Of a stretch of 24,891 nucleotides of DNA, positions 1-8,365 are shown piece by piece. The number at the start of each line of letters is the position of its first letter. Positions within the stretch are counted from its first letter, which is position 1. The position numbers and the translations under genes were made by a program. The notes beneath the pieces are model-generated. The model ran no database searches. It was not told the origin of the DNA and saw only the letters and a list, made by a program, of their open reading frames with translations. Origin of the DNA: Phycisphaerae bacterium (lineage in GTDB: Bacteria; Planctomycetota; Phycisphaerae; UBA1845); NCBI GenBank assembly GCA_029260155.1, contig JAJDDU010000190.1, positions 1-24,891 of the forward strand, given 5' to 3'.

Positions 1-1
1 G

Positions 2-1189
2 GGGGTGAGCGCGGCGTTCGTGGACTACGATCGTGACGGCTTGCTCGATCTTTGGGTGGCCAACTATGTGGAGTGGGCGCCCAACCGGGAACCCATGTGC
101 TACGACACGACGGGCCACCGCGACTACTGTTCACCGGAGAGCTCGCCGCCGTCCATGAGTGTCGTGTATCACAACGTGGGTGGCGGCCGGTTCGAAGATG
201 TGACCTTATCTTCGGGCGTCGGAGCGGTAAGGGGCGCCGGGTTGGGCGTCGTGTGCAGCGATTTCGACGACGACGGACGGGTGGACGTGTTTGTGGCCAA
301 CGATCAGACGCCGGGTTCGTTGTGGGTGAATCGGGGAGACGGGACGTTTGAGGACTCCGCCGCGCTGCGTGGTTGCGCGTACAGCGGTGACGGGTTGGCG
401 ATAGCCGGGATGGGGACTGCAGCTGAGGACGTGGACGGCGACGGCGATTACGATTTGATCCTAACGAATATCCGCAATCAGGCGCATCTTGCCCTGCGGA
501 ACGACGCCAAGTTCTTTATCGATGTCAGCCATCAGTGGGGGTTCGGCGGTTGGGGCGTGCCCTACACGGGTTTCGGCATTGCGATTTTCGATCAGGATCA
601 CGACGGGCGGCTCGACGGTTTTGTCGCCAATGGTGCGGTCGAGCGGCGCGGCACTGTGCTGCGCATCGGACGTCCGTTTGTGGAGCCGAATCAGTTTATC
701 CGCCGAGGCGACGACGGTCGGTTTCGTGAGTGCGGCGCCGAAGTTGGGCTGCCGATGAAGCCGTTCGAGATGAGCCGCGGTGCGATCATGGGCGACTACG
801 ACAACGACGGCGACATTGACCTCTTGGTGACGAACAACCGTGGTCCGGCGTGCTTGCTGCGAAACGACGCCGACGGGAGAAACGCGTGGGTGATGCTGGA
901 CCTTGTCCCGGTGGGCGGCGGGCGTCACGCGATCAATGCCCGCGTCGAGGTGCTTGCCGGTGGCGCGAAATACCATCGTGAGCTTCGGCCGCACTCAGGG
1001 TTCTTGGGGAGCAACGATCCGCGGATTCACGTGGGCCTAGCGCAGGCAGCGGCGATCGATCGTCTCAGCGTTCGCTGGCCCGACGGTACGCGCGAAGTCT
1101 GGACGGACCTGCCCGTGAAACGACATATTCAACTGCACCAAGGACGAACACCTGAGTACACCACGAAGGATGACCTCAGTGCCAAGTAA
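2..1189 (+). CDS. FG-GAP/VCBS repeat protein with C-terminal ASPIC/UnbV domain, 5' end outside window
   Basis: The reading frame is open to the left edge of the window (the codon before the first GTG is GGG), so this is the C-terminal part of a longer protein. At least five DxDxDG-type calcium-binding loops are visible (DYDRDGLLD, DFDDDGRVD, DVDGDGDYD, DQDHDGRLD, DYDNDGDID), each followed by a hydrophobic strand and often 'VAN' or 'VTN', as in integrin-like beta-propeller blades. The last ~75 residues (VEVLAGG, then RELRPHSGFLGSNDPRIHVG and RWPDGTREVW) match the ASPIC/UnbV domain that closes CRTAC1-type proteins. Such proteins are exported and bind calcium; their substrates are generally unknown. 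The gene overlaps the next one by 20 bp, which suggests translational coupling with the TPR protein, a common pairing in planctomycetes and acidobacteria. Confidence 0.9.
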   Translation, partial: GVSAAFVDYDRDGLLDLWVANYVEWAPNREPMCYDTTGHRDYCSPESSPPSMSVVYHNVGGGRFEDVTLSSGVGAVRGAGLGVVCSDFDDDGRVDVFVANDQTPGSLWVNRGDGTFEDSAALRGCAYSGDGLAIAGMGTAAEDVDGDGDYDLILTNIRNQAHLALRNDAKFFIDVSHQWGFGGWGVPYTGFGIAIFDQDHDGRLDGFVANGAVERRGTVLRIGRPFVEPNQFIRRGDDGRFRECGAEVGLPMKPFEMSRGAIMGDYDNDGDIDLLVTNNRGPACLLRNDADGRNAWVMLDLVPVGGGRHAINARVEVLAGGAKYHRELRPHSGFLGSNDPRIHVGLAQAAAIDRLSVRWPDGTREVWTDLPVKRHIQLHQGRTPEYTTKDDLSAK

Positions 1190-2639
1190 GCCAGCCCGTC
1201 GTCGGCGTCTAGGACTTGGCGCGATGTTGCTTTTCGCTCTGCTCGTCGGCGGGGGAGTCGCGTTCGCGTCGTTCGTATGGCTTGGACGGCAGCCTGCTGG
1301 GGAGAACGCGAAAGTGCCACCCGTTGTCACTTCCGACCCGCCCGCGCCGGTCTACGCGTCCAACGAGGAGGGAGTCCGACGGGCGAGCGTTAATGCCGAA
1401 TTGCTCTCGGCGTGGTGCGCAGCAGCTGGTCTGCCCGCTCCGCCGGTGCTCGATTCGGCGGAACCGATCGTTGCGGACACGCTCATCGAGGCGTTGCGCA
1501 ACGCGGCAAGGCGACCGGGAGCGGAGACGTTTGGGCGCTTGGGCAGGATTAGCGAGCACGTCAAATCGCACGACAGCGCGATAGAGTACTTCAAGCGTGC
1601 CGCGTCGGCTGACCCTGGGGACTTTCGTTGGGTGTACCATCTCGGATGCGTCTTTCAGATAACGGGACAGGCGGACGAAGCCATCGCGGCGTTCGAGCAG
1701 GTACTCGACCTGAACGCAGCGTACGAGGTGACCCACGCGCGTCTAGGGCAACTCAAGCTGGAGACGAATCGGGACGAGGAGGCGGCGGTGCACTTCCGCC
1801 GTTACGCCGAGCTACGTCCGCGAGACAGTCTCGGCCACGTCGGGCTCGGGCGTCTGGCCATTCGTCGCGGCGATTTCGAGACGGCGTTGAACCATCTGCA
1901 AGAGGCGATGAAATGGGGCGCCAATGACTTCCAATGTCACTACAACCTTGGTAGAGCGTATGCCGGTCTGGGCTTCGAAGAACCGGCCAAGAAGCACTTC
2001 GCCATCTGCAAGGAGCTGCCCAAAGGCGCTTGGTTTAAATTCCGAGACCCGCTTGCTCAGGAATTGCACGCCAGCACGGGATCGATATCGTTGGCGATAG
2101 CGGAATTTGAACGGTTGAAGAACTCCGAGGACTGGCCCCGCTTGGCTGTGTTGGGTGAGCGAATCCTGCTGCAGCGTCCGGCGGACACGGCGCTTCTTCG
2201 CAACCTCGCGCTGATCTATGCGAAGTTGACCCGGTTCGACGAAGCCGAGGAGGTAATCCGTCGTGCGATAGAACTGCAACCGTCAGACGAGAGGCTGCAC
2301 TTCGCGCTGGCCCGGGTGCTGTTCTTCGCGCAGGATCACAAATCTGCGCTCACGGCGATTGAGAACGTGCTGAATCTGAACCCAAACGACGCTGCCGCGC
2401 ATAGTATCCGAAGCCGCTGCCTGTTTGTCGTCGGGCGACACGGTGAAGCTGTCACGGCCATGAAACGAGCATTGGAGTTGAAACCCGACAGCGTTGAGAG
2501 CCTCTATTTGCTGGCGGAGATGTTGCGTCAGAGCGGGCGGGAACCTGAAGCCATATCTTACTACGAGCGCGCCCTCGAGTTGGAGCCACGGTACACACCC
2601 GCACGGGAGCGATTGCGCGAATTGGGGCAGGTCGACTAG
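1170..2639 (+). CDS. Membrane-anchored TPR-repeat protein
   Basis: The product is 489 aa. It has a basic N-terminus (KPARRRR) and a hydrophobic stretch at about residues 16-36, giving a signal anchor. The rest is a series of 34-residue tetratricopeptide repeats with typical spacing (for example HLGCVFQITGQADEAIAAFE, NLALIYAKLTRFDEAEEVI, LYLLAEMLRQSGREPEAISY). TPR arrays are protein-interaction scaffolds and no catalytic motif is present. The start is uncertain: the ATG at 1170 directly abuts GAAGG (1165-1169), whereas an in-frame GTG at 1179 lies 9 nt from that motif and would give 486 aa. It overlaps the FG-GAP/UnbV gene, so the two probably form one operon and act together at the cell surface. 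The TAG stop is shared in antiparallel fashion with thrC. Specific function unknown. Confidence 0.9.
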   Translation: MTSVPSKPARRRRLGLGAMLLFALLVGGGVAFASFVWLGRQPAGENAKVPPVVTSDPPAPVYASNEEGVRRASVNAELLSAWCAAAGLPAPPVLDSAEPIVADTLIEALRNAARRPGAETFGRLGRISEHVKSHDSAIEYFKRAASADPGDFRWVYHLGCVFQITGQADEAIAAFEQVLDLNAAYEVTHARLGQLKLETNRDEEAAVHFRRYAELRPRDSLGHVGLGRLAIRRGDFETALNHLQEAMKWGANDFQCHYNLGRAYAGLGFEEPAKKHFAICKELPKGAWFKFRDPLAQELHASTGSISLAIAEFERLKNSEDWPRLAVLGERILLQRPADTALLRNLALIYAKLTRFDEAEEVIRRAIELQPSDERLHFALARVLFFAQDHKSALTAIENVLNLNPNDAAAHSIRSRCLFVVGRHGEAVTAMKRALELKPDSVESLYLLAEMLRQSGREPEAISYYERALELEPRYTPARERLRELGQVD

Positions 2640-3901
2640 CGCATCGCCCCGTAGTCGATCGGGCTACGGATGTCGATTCGCGGGAGCGCGCAGGGGCTGA
2701 CGTCGGGGTACTTCTGGGCCGCCCCTGTGTTGAACAGGACGGTGCGCTCGTCCGGCTTTAGCCAGCCTGATTCGACGAGGCGTTCTGCGGCCAGCACGCA
2801 GGCGGCTGCCTCTGGACACACGGCGATGCCCTCGGCTGCACAGGCACGGGCCATTGCAGTGGGAATGTCACCGTCTGGCACTGAAATGGCACACCCACCG
2901 CTGTCGCTGATTGCGTCCAGGATCATGAAGTCGCCGATGGCCGACGGCACGCGCAGACCGGACGCGCATGTGGCTGCATCTGCCCACGGGTCGGCGAATC
3001 GCTCGCCCTTGTCAAACGCTCGGACGATGGGCGCGCAGCCGTCGGACTGAACAGCCACCATCCGCGGCATGTTGTCGTTGTTCAGCCAGGCGAGTGATCG
3101 CACTTCGTTAAACGCTTTCCACATGCCAATGAGGCCGGTGCCGCCGCCGGTCGGATAGAGGATCGTGTCGGGCAGTTCCCAATCAAACTGCTCCGCCAGC
3201 TCCAAGCCCATGGTCTTCTTACCTTCGATGCGGTATGGCTCTTTGAGGGTCGAGAAGTCGAACCAGCCCATGGGCTCGACTCCCTCGCGGACGATGCGTC
3301 CGCAGTCGGTGATCAACCCGTTGACCAGGTAGGTGTTCGCACCGGCCAATTGGCACTCGATCTGGTTGATCACGGGCGTGTCGTCGGGCATGAACACGAA
3401 TACTTCAGCGGCGGCGCGGGCGCCGTAGGCTGCGAGCGCTCCGCCCGCGTTGCCGGCGGTGGGCGCGGCGAAACGATCGAGACCGAAGCGTCGCGCCATG
3501 CTCACGGCCATTGCCATTCCGCGAGCCTTGAAGGATCCGGTCGGCATCTGCGATTCGTCCTTGATCCACAGGTCCGACATGCCGATTTGATCGCCGAGCG
3601 CCGGTGCGGGCAGTAGCGGTGTCATCCCCTCGCCCAGGCTGATGCGTTCGTCCTGCTCGCCGACGGGTAGCAGTTCTCGATAGCGCCACATGTCTGGGGC
3701 CCGGCTTGCAATGTCGTTCCGATCACAGGCCTGCGCGATCGCGGGCAGATCGTATCGCACCCACAGCGGCCGCGCTTCGTGCACGGTTTGCACTTGCTCG
3801 GCTGAGAGCGTCGTGCCGTCGATCGCAGACTCAAGATGTGTCACGAAGCGGTCCATTGCCCGGGGATCGTGGGCAGTTGGTCGCATCCTGTCAAGGCACA
3901 T
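2636..3901 (-). CDS. thrC: Threonine synthase (PLP-dependent)
   Basis: Threonine synthase converts O-phosphohomoserine to threonine and phosphate (EC 4.2.3.1) in the cytoplasm. Counting from the outermost ATG (421 aa), the protein shows the fold-type II PLP signature TGSFKARG with Schiff-base lysine K125, an asparagine loop TAGNAGG near 148-154, and the phosphate-binding glycine loop TGGGTG at 251-256. The start is uncertain among ATGs at 3901, 3886 and 3856, none with a well-placed ribosome site. Family members of this type commonly begin close to the 'FVTHLE' motif, which favours 3856 (406 aa). The gene follows acpS on the same strand with a hairpin between them, and converges on the TPR gene. 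An alternative would be another beta-replacing PLP enzyme such as a threonine dehydratase, but the overall motif set fits ThrC better. Confidence 0.9.
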   Translation of the reverse strand: MCLDRMRPTAHDPRAMDRFVTHLESAIDGTTLSAEQVQTVHEARPLWVRYDLPAIAQACDRNDIASRAPDMWRYRELLPVGEQDERISLGEGMTPLLPAPALGDQIGMSDLWIKDESQMPTGSFKARGMAMAVSMARRFGLDRFAAPTAGNAGGALAAYGARAAAEVFVFMPDDTPVINQIECQLAGANTYLVNGLITDCGRIVREGVEPMGWFDFSTLKEPYRIEGKKTMGLELAEQFDWELPDTILYPTGGGTGLIGMWKAFNEVRSLAWLNNDNMPRMVAVQSDGCAPIVRAFDKGERFADPWADAATCASGLRVPSAIGDFMILDAISDSGGCAISVPDGDIPTAMARACAAEGIAVCPEAAACVLAAERLVESGWLKPDERTVLFNTGAAQKYPDVSPCALPRIDIRSPIDYGAMR

Positions 3902-3954
3902 CGTTCGGCGAAAACGTAGGACGGTCGGACGTTTCTATCGCGGTGCGGGTGAAA

Positions 3955-3977
3955 CGCGCCCTACATTGCAGGGCGCG
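3955..3977 (-). terminator. Hairpin between acpS and thrC
   Basis: There is a perfect 8-bp stem, CGCGCCCT/AGGGCGCG, with a 7-nt loop. Read on the minus strand it lies 15 nt after the acpS stop and is followed only by TTTC, so it is a weak intrinsic terminator at best. It could instead attenuate or process the transcript between acpS and thrC. Confidence 0.35.
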
Positions 3978-3992
3978 GGCGTTCGCTTGTGG

Positions 3993-4379
3993 TTAGCCGC
4001 GTGTGAGTCCGAGGGCGCTGGCGGAGGCGTAGTTTGCGGTGTGGGTGATCGAGAGCAATACGTCGTCGATTGCCTTCGTCGCGGCGATGCGGGCGCACTC
4101 GCCGGTGAGGGTCACCAGCGGCCGGCCGAGTGGGTCGTTGGTGATTTCGATATCATGCCAGCTGATCTCGCCCCGCCACCCGGTGCCCAACACCTTGAGC
4201 ACGGCCTCCTTGGCAGCGAATCGACCGCTGATATGCGAGACCGGCTCTTTGAACTGAGCGGCACGTTCGCGCTCCGCCTGTGTGAGGATCCGCTCTAGGA
4301 ATCGGTCCGGGTGTTTCTCCAGGATCGAGGCGATTCGCTCGCATTCGATGAGATCAATGCCATGCGCGACCACGTTCAT
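3993..4379 (-). CDS. acpS: Holo-[acyl-carrier-protein] synthase
   Basis: AcpS transfers 4'-phosphopantetheine from CoA to a serine of acyl carrier protein (EC 2.7.8.7), activating fatty acid synthesis. The 128-aa protein has the classical magnesium-binding signatures: HGIDLIECERI at the N-terminus (Asp9), and GRFAAKEAVLKVLGTG in the middle (the Glu of AAKEA). The C-terminal part, LLSITHTANYASASAL, is the usual last strand region. The frame continues upstream to an ATG at 4415, but family members begin a few residues before the GxD motif, so the ATG at 4379 was chosen. TAGG about 10 nt upstream is a weak ribosome site. It is divergent from the helicase gene and upstream of thrC. Confidence 0.93.
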   Translation of the reverse strand: MNVVAHGIDLIECERIASILEKHPDRFLERILTQAERERAAQFKEPVSHISGRFAAKEAVLKVLGTGWRGEISWHDIEITNDPLGRPLVTLTGECARIAATKAIDDVLLSITHTANYASASALGLTRG

Positions 4380-4463
4380 GCAGACGAGCCTACCGGTCGC
4401 GTTTGTTGTGGACAAGGCGCCGCCGGTGGATTATCCCCATGACACGTCGTGACGCGGTTCGCT

Positions 4464-4492
4464 TTGACCCATTCGTGTGTCACGATTATACA
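4464..4492 (+). promoter_or_regulatory. Sigma70-like promoter of the helicase gene
   Basis: A TTGACC box (4464-4469, 5/6 of consensus) is separated by exactly 17 nt from TATACA (4487-4492, 4/6). Transcription would begin near 4499. This places the element inside the upstream extension of the helicase reading frame and makes the ATG at 4539 the likely start. Confidence 0.45.
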
Positions 4493-4538
4493 TGCGTATC
4501 GAGCCATGAGTGAAGTATTCGCACAACGAGATGCGTCG

Positions 4539-6689
4539 ATGAACGCGGACGAGCTTCTGCGCGACCTGACCGAGCCGCAGTTGGAGGCCGTCACGCACGC
4601 GGAGGGTCCGCTGCTGCTGCTTGCGGGCGCCGGCAGCGGAAAAACGCGCGCCATTACCCGCCGCGCCGCCTACCTCGCAGCCACCGTCACACGGCCTTGG
4701 AACGTGCTGGCCATCACCTTCACGAACAAGTCCGCCAACGAGATGAAGGAGCGCATCGTCGCACTCGGCGCCGGCGAGGACATGACGGTCTGCACGTTTC
4801 ACTCGCTGTGCGCACGCTCACTGCGCATTCATCACGAGTCCGCCGGTCTGCCGCCAAACTTCACGATCGTCGATCAAGCCGACCGGCGACAGCTCATCAA
4901 GAAAGCTCTTGAGCGTGTGCAACTCGCGGCTGAGAACTGGCGCGCCGCTGCCGAGACACGAATCAGTCGCGCCAAAAACGCGATGCAATCCCCCGCCGAA
5001 ATGGCGGAAGCAGCTGGGTACGACGACAAGACCGTCGCGCGCATCTACGCTGCCTACGAGGACATCTTGGCGGAAAACGCGGGGTTGGACTTCGATGATC
5101 TGCTGTTCAAGCTGGCCCGCTTGCTGCAAGAGAGCGAGGAGGTTCGCTGCAAGCTCGCGGATCGTTTTCGCTACATTCTGATCGACGAGTATCAGGATAC
5201 AAACGCAGCCCAGTACCGCATCGCCCATTTGATCGCGCGGGACCACCAGAACATCATGGTCACCGGTGATCCCGACCAATCCATCTACAGTTGGCGTGGG
5301 GCGGACATCGGCAACATTCTCTCTTTCGAGCACGACTATCCCAACACCAAAACCGTGCGACTCGAACAGAACTACCGCTCCACAAAGAGCATCCTCTCCG
5401 CAGCCAGCGCGCTCATCGACGCCAACGTCGGTCGCAAGAAAAAAACGTTGTGGACCGAGAACGCGGAAGGAATGCCCGTCCGCGTGCTCACGTGTGACAC
5501 CGGCTCACTCGAAGCGGAACGTGTCGTCACCGAAATCGCGTCACTGATAGCCCAGGGCCGTCGTCCCAGTGAGTTTGCGATCTTCTACCGCACGAACGCC
5601 ATGAGTCGCGCCTTGGAAGAAGCGTTCTTCGTCTCGGGGGTCTGCTATCGCATCGCGCGCGGGACCGCCTTCTACGCGCGCAAGGAAATCAAGGACATCC
5701 TGGCCTACCTGCGTATCATGGTGAACTCCGCCGACACCGTAGCCCTTGAGCGTGCGATCAACACGCCGCCGCGCGGAATCGGCAAGACGACGATTAATAA
5801 ACTTAAGCAGTTCGCCGAGCAGCAAGGGTGCCCGCTGTACGCCGCGGTGATGCGTTTCGGTGAATGTGGTCTCAGCAAGCGCGCCGAAAACTGCATCAAG
5901 TCCTTCGCCGAACTCCTGCAGACTCTTCAAGCCCTCGCCGACGGCTCCGCCCGTGACGCCATCGAGCAGGCAGTGAGCCGCTCTGGACTCATGGCCCAAT
6001 TCACCGAACAGAAGGATGTCAACCCCGAGCCGCTGGCCAACGCCAACGAACTCGTCAGCGCAGCCGAGGAGTTCGGCCGGGCCAACCCCGAAGCCACCCT
6101 GCTGGATTGGCTGACATTTGCCAGCCTTTTGGGCGATGAGGACCTTTCGCGGGGTCAATCCGAGGCGGTATCGCTCATGACGCTGCACGCTGCCAAGGGG
6201 CTTGAATTCCCCTGTGTGTACATCGTCGGGCTCGAAGAAGGGCTGTTGCCGATGGTTCGCGGCGCGACGGACATCGACCAGGAGGAGGAGGAACGCCGCC
6301 TGTTCTTCGTCGGCATGACGCGTGCCATGGAGCGGCTTACCGTGTCGCATGCGGTGTGGAGAATGGTGCGTGGCGCAACGCTGCGGGCAACGCGATCAGT
6401 TTTCCTCGACGAACTGCCCGGTGATGAAGTAGAATGGGTGGACCGGAGCAGGAACGGAGCGGATCGCAATCGGCGTGAGCCTCAAGCGTGCGTCCGTGAC
6501 GACTTGCATCTGTGGGCGGTGGGAACGCTCGTGCGTCATCCCGAGTACGGGATCGGGCAGGTCATGTCTATGGGCCGCCGGGCGGGTCGTACCCACGTCA
6601 ACGTGCGATTCGAGGACGGACGCGAGCAGCCGTGGTTGCTCGAATTCGCCAGTGATCTCGAGCGCGTGGACTTCGACGAAATTGGCTGA
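4539..6689 (+). CDS. pcrA: UvrD/PcrA-type superfamily 1 DNA helicase
   Basis: This is an ATP-dependent 3'-5' DNA helicase of the UvrD/PcrA/Rep family, acting in repair and in removal of proteins from replicating DNA. All SF1 motifs are visible in order: Walker A GAGSGKT (residues 30-36 of the 716-aa product), motif Ia TFTNKSANEMKERI, FDDLL, Walker B LIDEYQDTN, motif III GDPDQSIYSWRGAD, motif IV EQNYRST, motif V LMTLHAAKGLEFPCVYIVG, and motif VI EERRLFFVGMTRA. The C-terminus (VGTLVRHPEYGIGQV) resembles the Tudor-like tail of PcrA/UvrD. The frame is open up to an ATG at 4449, but a promoter-like element at 4464-4492 makes ATG 4539, just before the conserved N-terminus, the best start. A mannose-1-phosphate guanylyltransferase gene follows after 17 bp. 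UvrD versus PcrA cannot be settled here. Confidence 0.95.
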   Translation: MNADELLRDLTEPQLEAVTHAEGPLLLLAGAGSGKTRAITRRAAYLAATVTRPWNVLAITFTNKSANEMKERIVALGAGEDMTVCTFHSLCARSLRIHHESAGLPPNFTIVDQADRRQLIKKALERVQLAAENWRAAAETRISRAKNAMQSPAEMAEAAGYDDKTVARIYAAYEDILAENAGLDFDDLLFKLARLLQESEEVRCKLADRFRYILIDEYQDTNAAQYRIAHLIARDHQNIMVTGDPDQSIYSWRGADIGNILSFEHDYPNTKTVRLEQNYRSTKSILSAASALIDANVGRKKKTLWTENAEGMPVRVLTCDTGSLEAERVVTEIASLIAQGRRPSEFAIFYRTNAMSRALEEAFFVSGVCYRIARGTAFYARKEIKDILAYLRIMVNSADTVALERAINTPPRGIGKTTINKLKQFAEQQGCPLYAAVMRFGECGLSKRAENCIKSFAELLQTLQALADGSARDAIEQAVSRSGLMAQFTEQKDVNPEPLANANELVSAAEEFGRANPEATLLDWLTFASLLGDEDLSRGQSEAVSLMTLHAAKGLEFPCVYIVGLEEGLLPMVRGATDIDQEEEERRLFFVGMTRAMERLTVSHAVWRMVRGATLRATRSVFLDELPGDEVEWVDRSRNGADRNRREPQACVRDDLHLWAVGTLVRHPEYGIGQVMSMGRRAGRTHVNVRFEDGREQPWLLEFASDLERVDFDEIG

Positions 6690-6706
6690 TCGAAAGGATT
6701 CGTAAG

Positions 6707-7777
6707 ATGCGTCATGCCGTGATCATGGCCGGCGGAGCGGGGACGAGGCTTTGGCCGGCAAGTCGGGCGGTGCGCCCCAAGCAGCTTCTCCGTCTGTTCG
6801 GGGGCAAGAGCCTGCTGCGACAATCCTACGAGCGTTTGGCGGCGCTCTTACCTCCAGAGTCGATCTATATCATCACCGGCGCCGCCCACTTGGACATGGT
6901 GGCTGAGGAGTTGCCCGAGATTCCCAAGGACAATCTCTTCGGCGAACCCGTCGGGCGCGACACGGTCAACGCGGTCGGCCTCGCAGCCGCCATTCTCCGT
7001 GCGCGCGATCCGGACGGGCAGATGGGCATCTTCACCGCCGACCACATCATCAATCCCGTTGACACGTTTTGCGGCGCGGTTGACGCAGGTTTCAGCGTGA
7101 GCGCCGACCACCCGGACGCCCTGGTGACCTTCGGCATTAGGCCCGCCGGCGCGCACATCGGGTTCGGATACGTCAAGCGCGGAGATGCCGTTGCCGACGG
7201 TGTTTTTGAGGTCAAGGAATTCACCGAGAAGCCCAATGTCACCGACGCAACGCGCTACGTCGCGAGTGGAAAGTACTATTGGAACAGCGGAATGTTCGCT
7301 TGGCCCATCAAGACGATCCTCGCGGAGATCGAGAAGCACCTCCCGCATTCGTACGAAGGGTTGACGGAATGCGGGGAGGCGTGGGACACGCCCAAGCGCG
7401 ACCAGGTTGTCGACTCCATCTACCCCGAGCTTCTTAAGATCTCCATCGACTTCGCCGTGATGGAAAAGGCCAAGCGCGTCCTGGTCGTCGAGATGAACTG
7501 CCAGTGGGTGGACGTGGGTTCGTGGACCGCGCTCGAGCAGGTCGTCGGGGGCGACGCGGCCGGAAATGTCGCGGTGGCTGCAAACAACGTCAACCTGGGC
7601 TCGCGCGGCAACATCATCGTCGCCGACGACGGACACCTCATCGCCACCATCGGGGTCGACGATCTTGTGATCGTTCAGTCCGGTGACGCGACGCTCATTT
7701 GCACCAAGCGCGACGCACAGGGAATCCGCGAACTCGTGGCCAAGATCAGCGAACAATACGGCAACAAATATCTCTAG
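6707..7777 (+). CDS. manC: Mannose-1-phosphate guanylyltransferase
   Basis: This enzyme makes GDP-mannose from mannose-1-phosphate and GTP (EC 2.7.7.13), for glycan and exopolysaccharide synthesis. The N-terminal nucleotidyltransferase signature MAGGAGTRLWPASR, followed by RPKQLL, is complete. Other family landmarks are FTADHII, FTEKPN, YYWNSGMFAW and WVDVGSWTAL. At 356 aa it is the short form: it lacks the C-terminal cupin-like phosphomannose isomerase domain of ~480-aa bifunctional ManC/AlgA enzymes. The AAAGGA motif at 6693-6698, 8 nt before the ATG, supports the start. It is flanked closely by the helicase (17 bp) and ruvX (18 bp), suggesting cotranscription. The symbol is by family; no sugar gene cluster surrounds it. 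Confidence 0.93.
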   Translation: MRHAVIMAGGAGTRLWPASRAVRPKQLLRLFGGKSLLRQSYERLAALLPPESIYIITGAAHLDMVAEELPEIPKDNLFGEPVGRDTVNAVGLAAAILRARDPDGQMGIFTADHIINPVDTFCGAVDAGFSVSADHPDALVTFGIRPAGAHIGFGYVKRGDAVADGVFEVKEFTEKPNVTDATRYVASGKYYWNSGMFAWPIKTILAEIEKHLPHSYEGLTECGEAWDTPKRDQVVDSIYPELLKISIDFAVMEKAKRVLVVEMNCQWVDVGSWTALEQVVGGDAAGNVAVAANNVNLGSRGNIIVADDGHLIATIGVDDLVIVQSGDATLICTKRDAQGIRELVAKISEQYGNKYL

Positions 7778-7795
7778 CGAAACCGCGATCTCAAC

Positions 7796-8260
7796 ATGAG
7801 CGCAAGATTCATCGGTATCGATCATGGAACGAAGCGCATCGGCCTTGCCGTCAGCGATCCGCTCGGATCGATCGCCTCGCCGCTTGTGACCCTCGTGGCT
7901 GCAGGCAAGCCGCAAGAGCAGGTCCAGCGCGTGATCGACGCTGCGACCGAACAGTTCGACATCGACGAGTGGGTTGTCGGGCACGCCATCCATATGGATG
8001 GAACCGAGGGACCGCAGGCCCAAGTGTGCAGCCGTTTTGCGAAACTGCTCGAAGCCGCCACGGGCGACCCCGTTCACCTCTGGGACGAGCGTCTCTCATC
8101 CGCCCAAGCTGACATCTTCCTTGCCGAGGGCAACCTCACCTACAAGAAGAAAAAGGCCCGCCGCGACATGCTCGCGGCCCAGATCATCCTTCAGTCGTTT
8201 CTCGACGCCCGTGCGAATGACGAATGGCCTGCGTCAGCGGGTGAGTCGAATGCGGATTGA
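7796..8260 (+). CDS. ruvX: Putative pre-16S rRNA nuclease / Holliday junction resolvase-like YqgF
   Basis: The 154-aa RNase H-like protein belongs to the YqgF/RuvX family, implicated in maturation of the 16S rRNA 5' end and historically proposed as a Holliday junction resolvase. It shows the first catalytic motif GIDHGTKRIGLAVSD (Asp of 'ID'), the central VVGHAIHMDGTEG turn in place of the usual GLPxxxxG, the DERLSSAQA motif, and the C-terminal DMLAAQIILQSFLD containing the last acidic residue. Length matches the family. There is no strong ribosome site before ATG 7796. It lies 18 bp after the guanylyltransferase gene and so is probably cotranscribed with it. Confidence 0.92.
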   Translation: MSARFIGIDHGTKRIGLAVSDPLGSIASPLVTLVAAGKPQEQVQRVIDAATEQFDIDEWVVGHAIHMDGTEGPQAQVCSRFAKLLEAATGDPVHLWDERLSSAQADIFLAEGNLTYKKKKARRDMLAAQIILQSFLDARANDEWPASAGESNAD

Positions 8261-8365
8261 TTTCGCGTCCCACAGCGCCAAAGCGATGGGCCACCCATGT
8301 GTCGTGTTCCCGTTTGGCATTTCGCAAATTGACCGGCGACTCCGGCGTTCCTAGAATCCGTTTCC

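Noticed and set aside
6848..8077. 409-codon minus-strand frame opposite manC and ruvX
   Set aside because: It is antisense to two genes with unmistakable enzyme motifs and has no recognisable domain or ribosome site.
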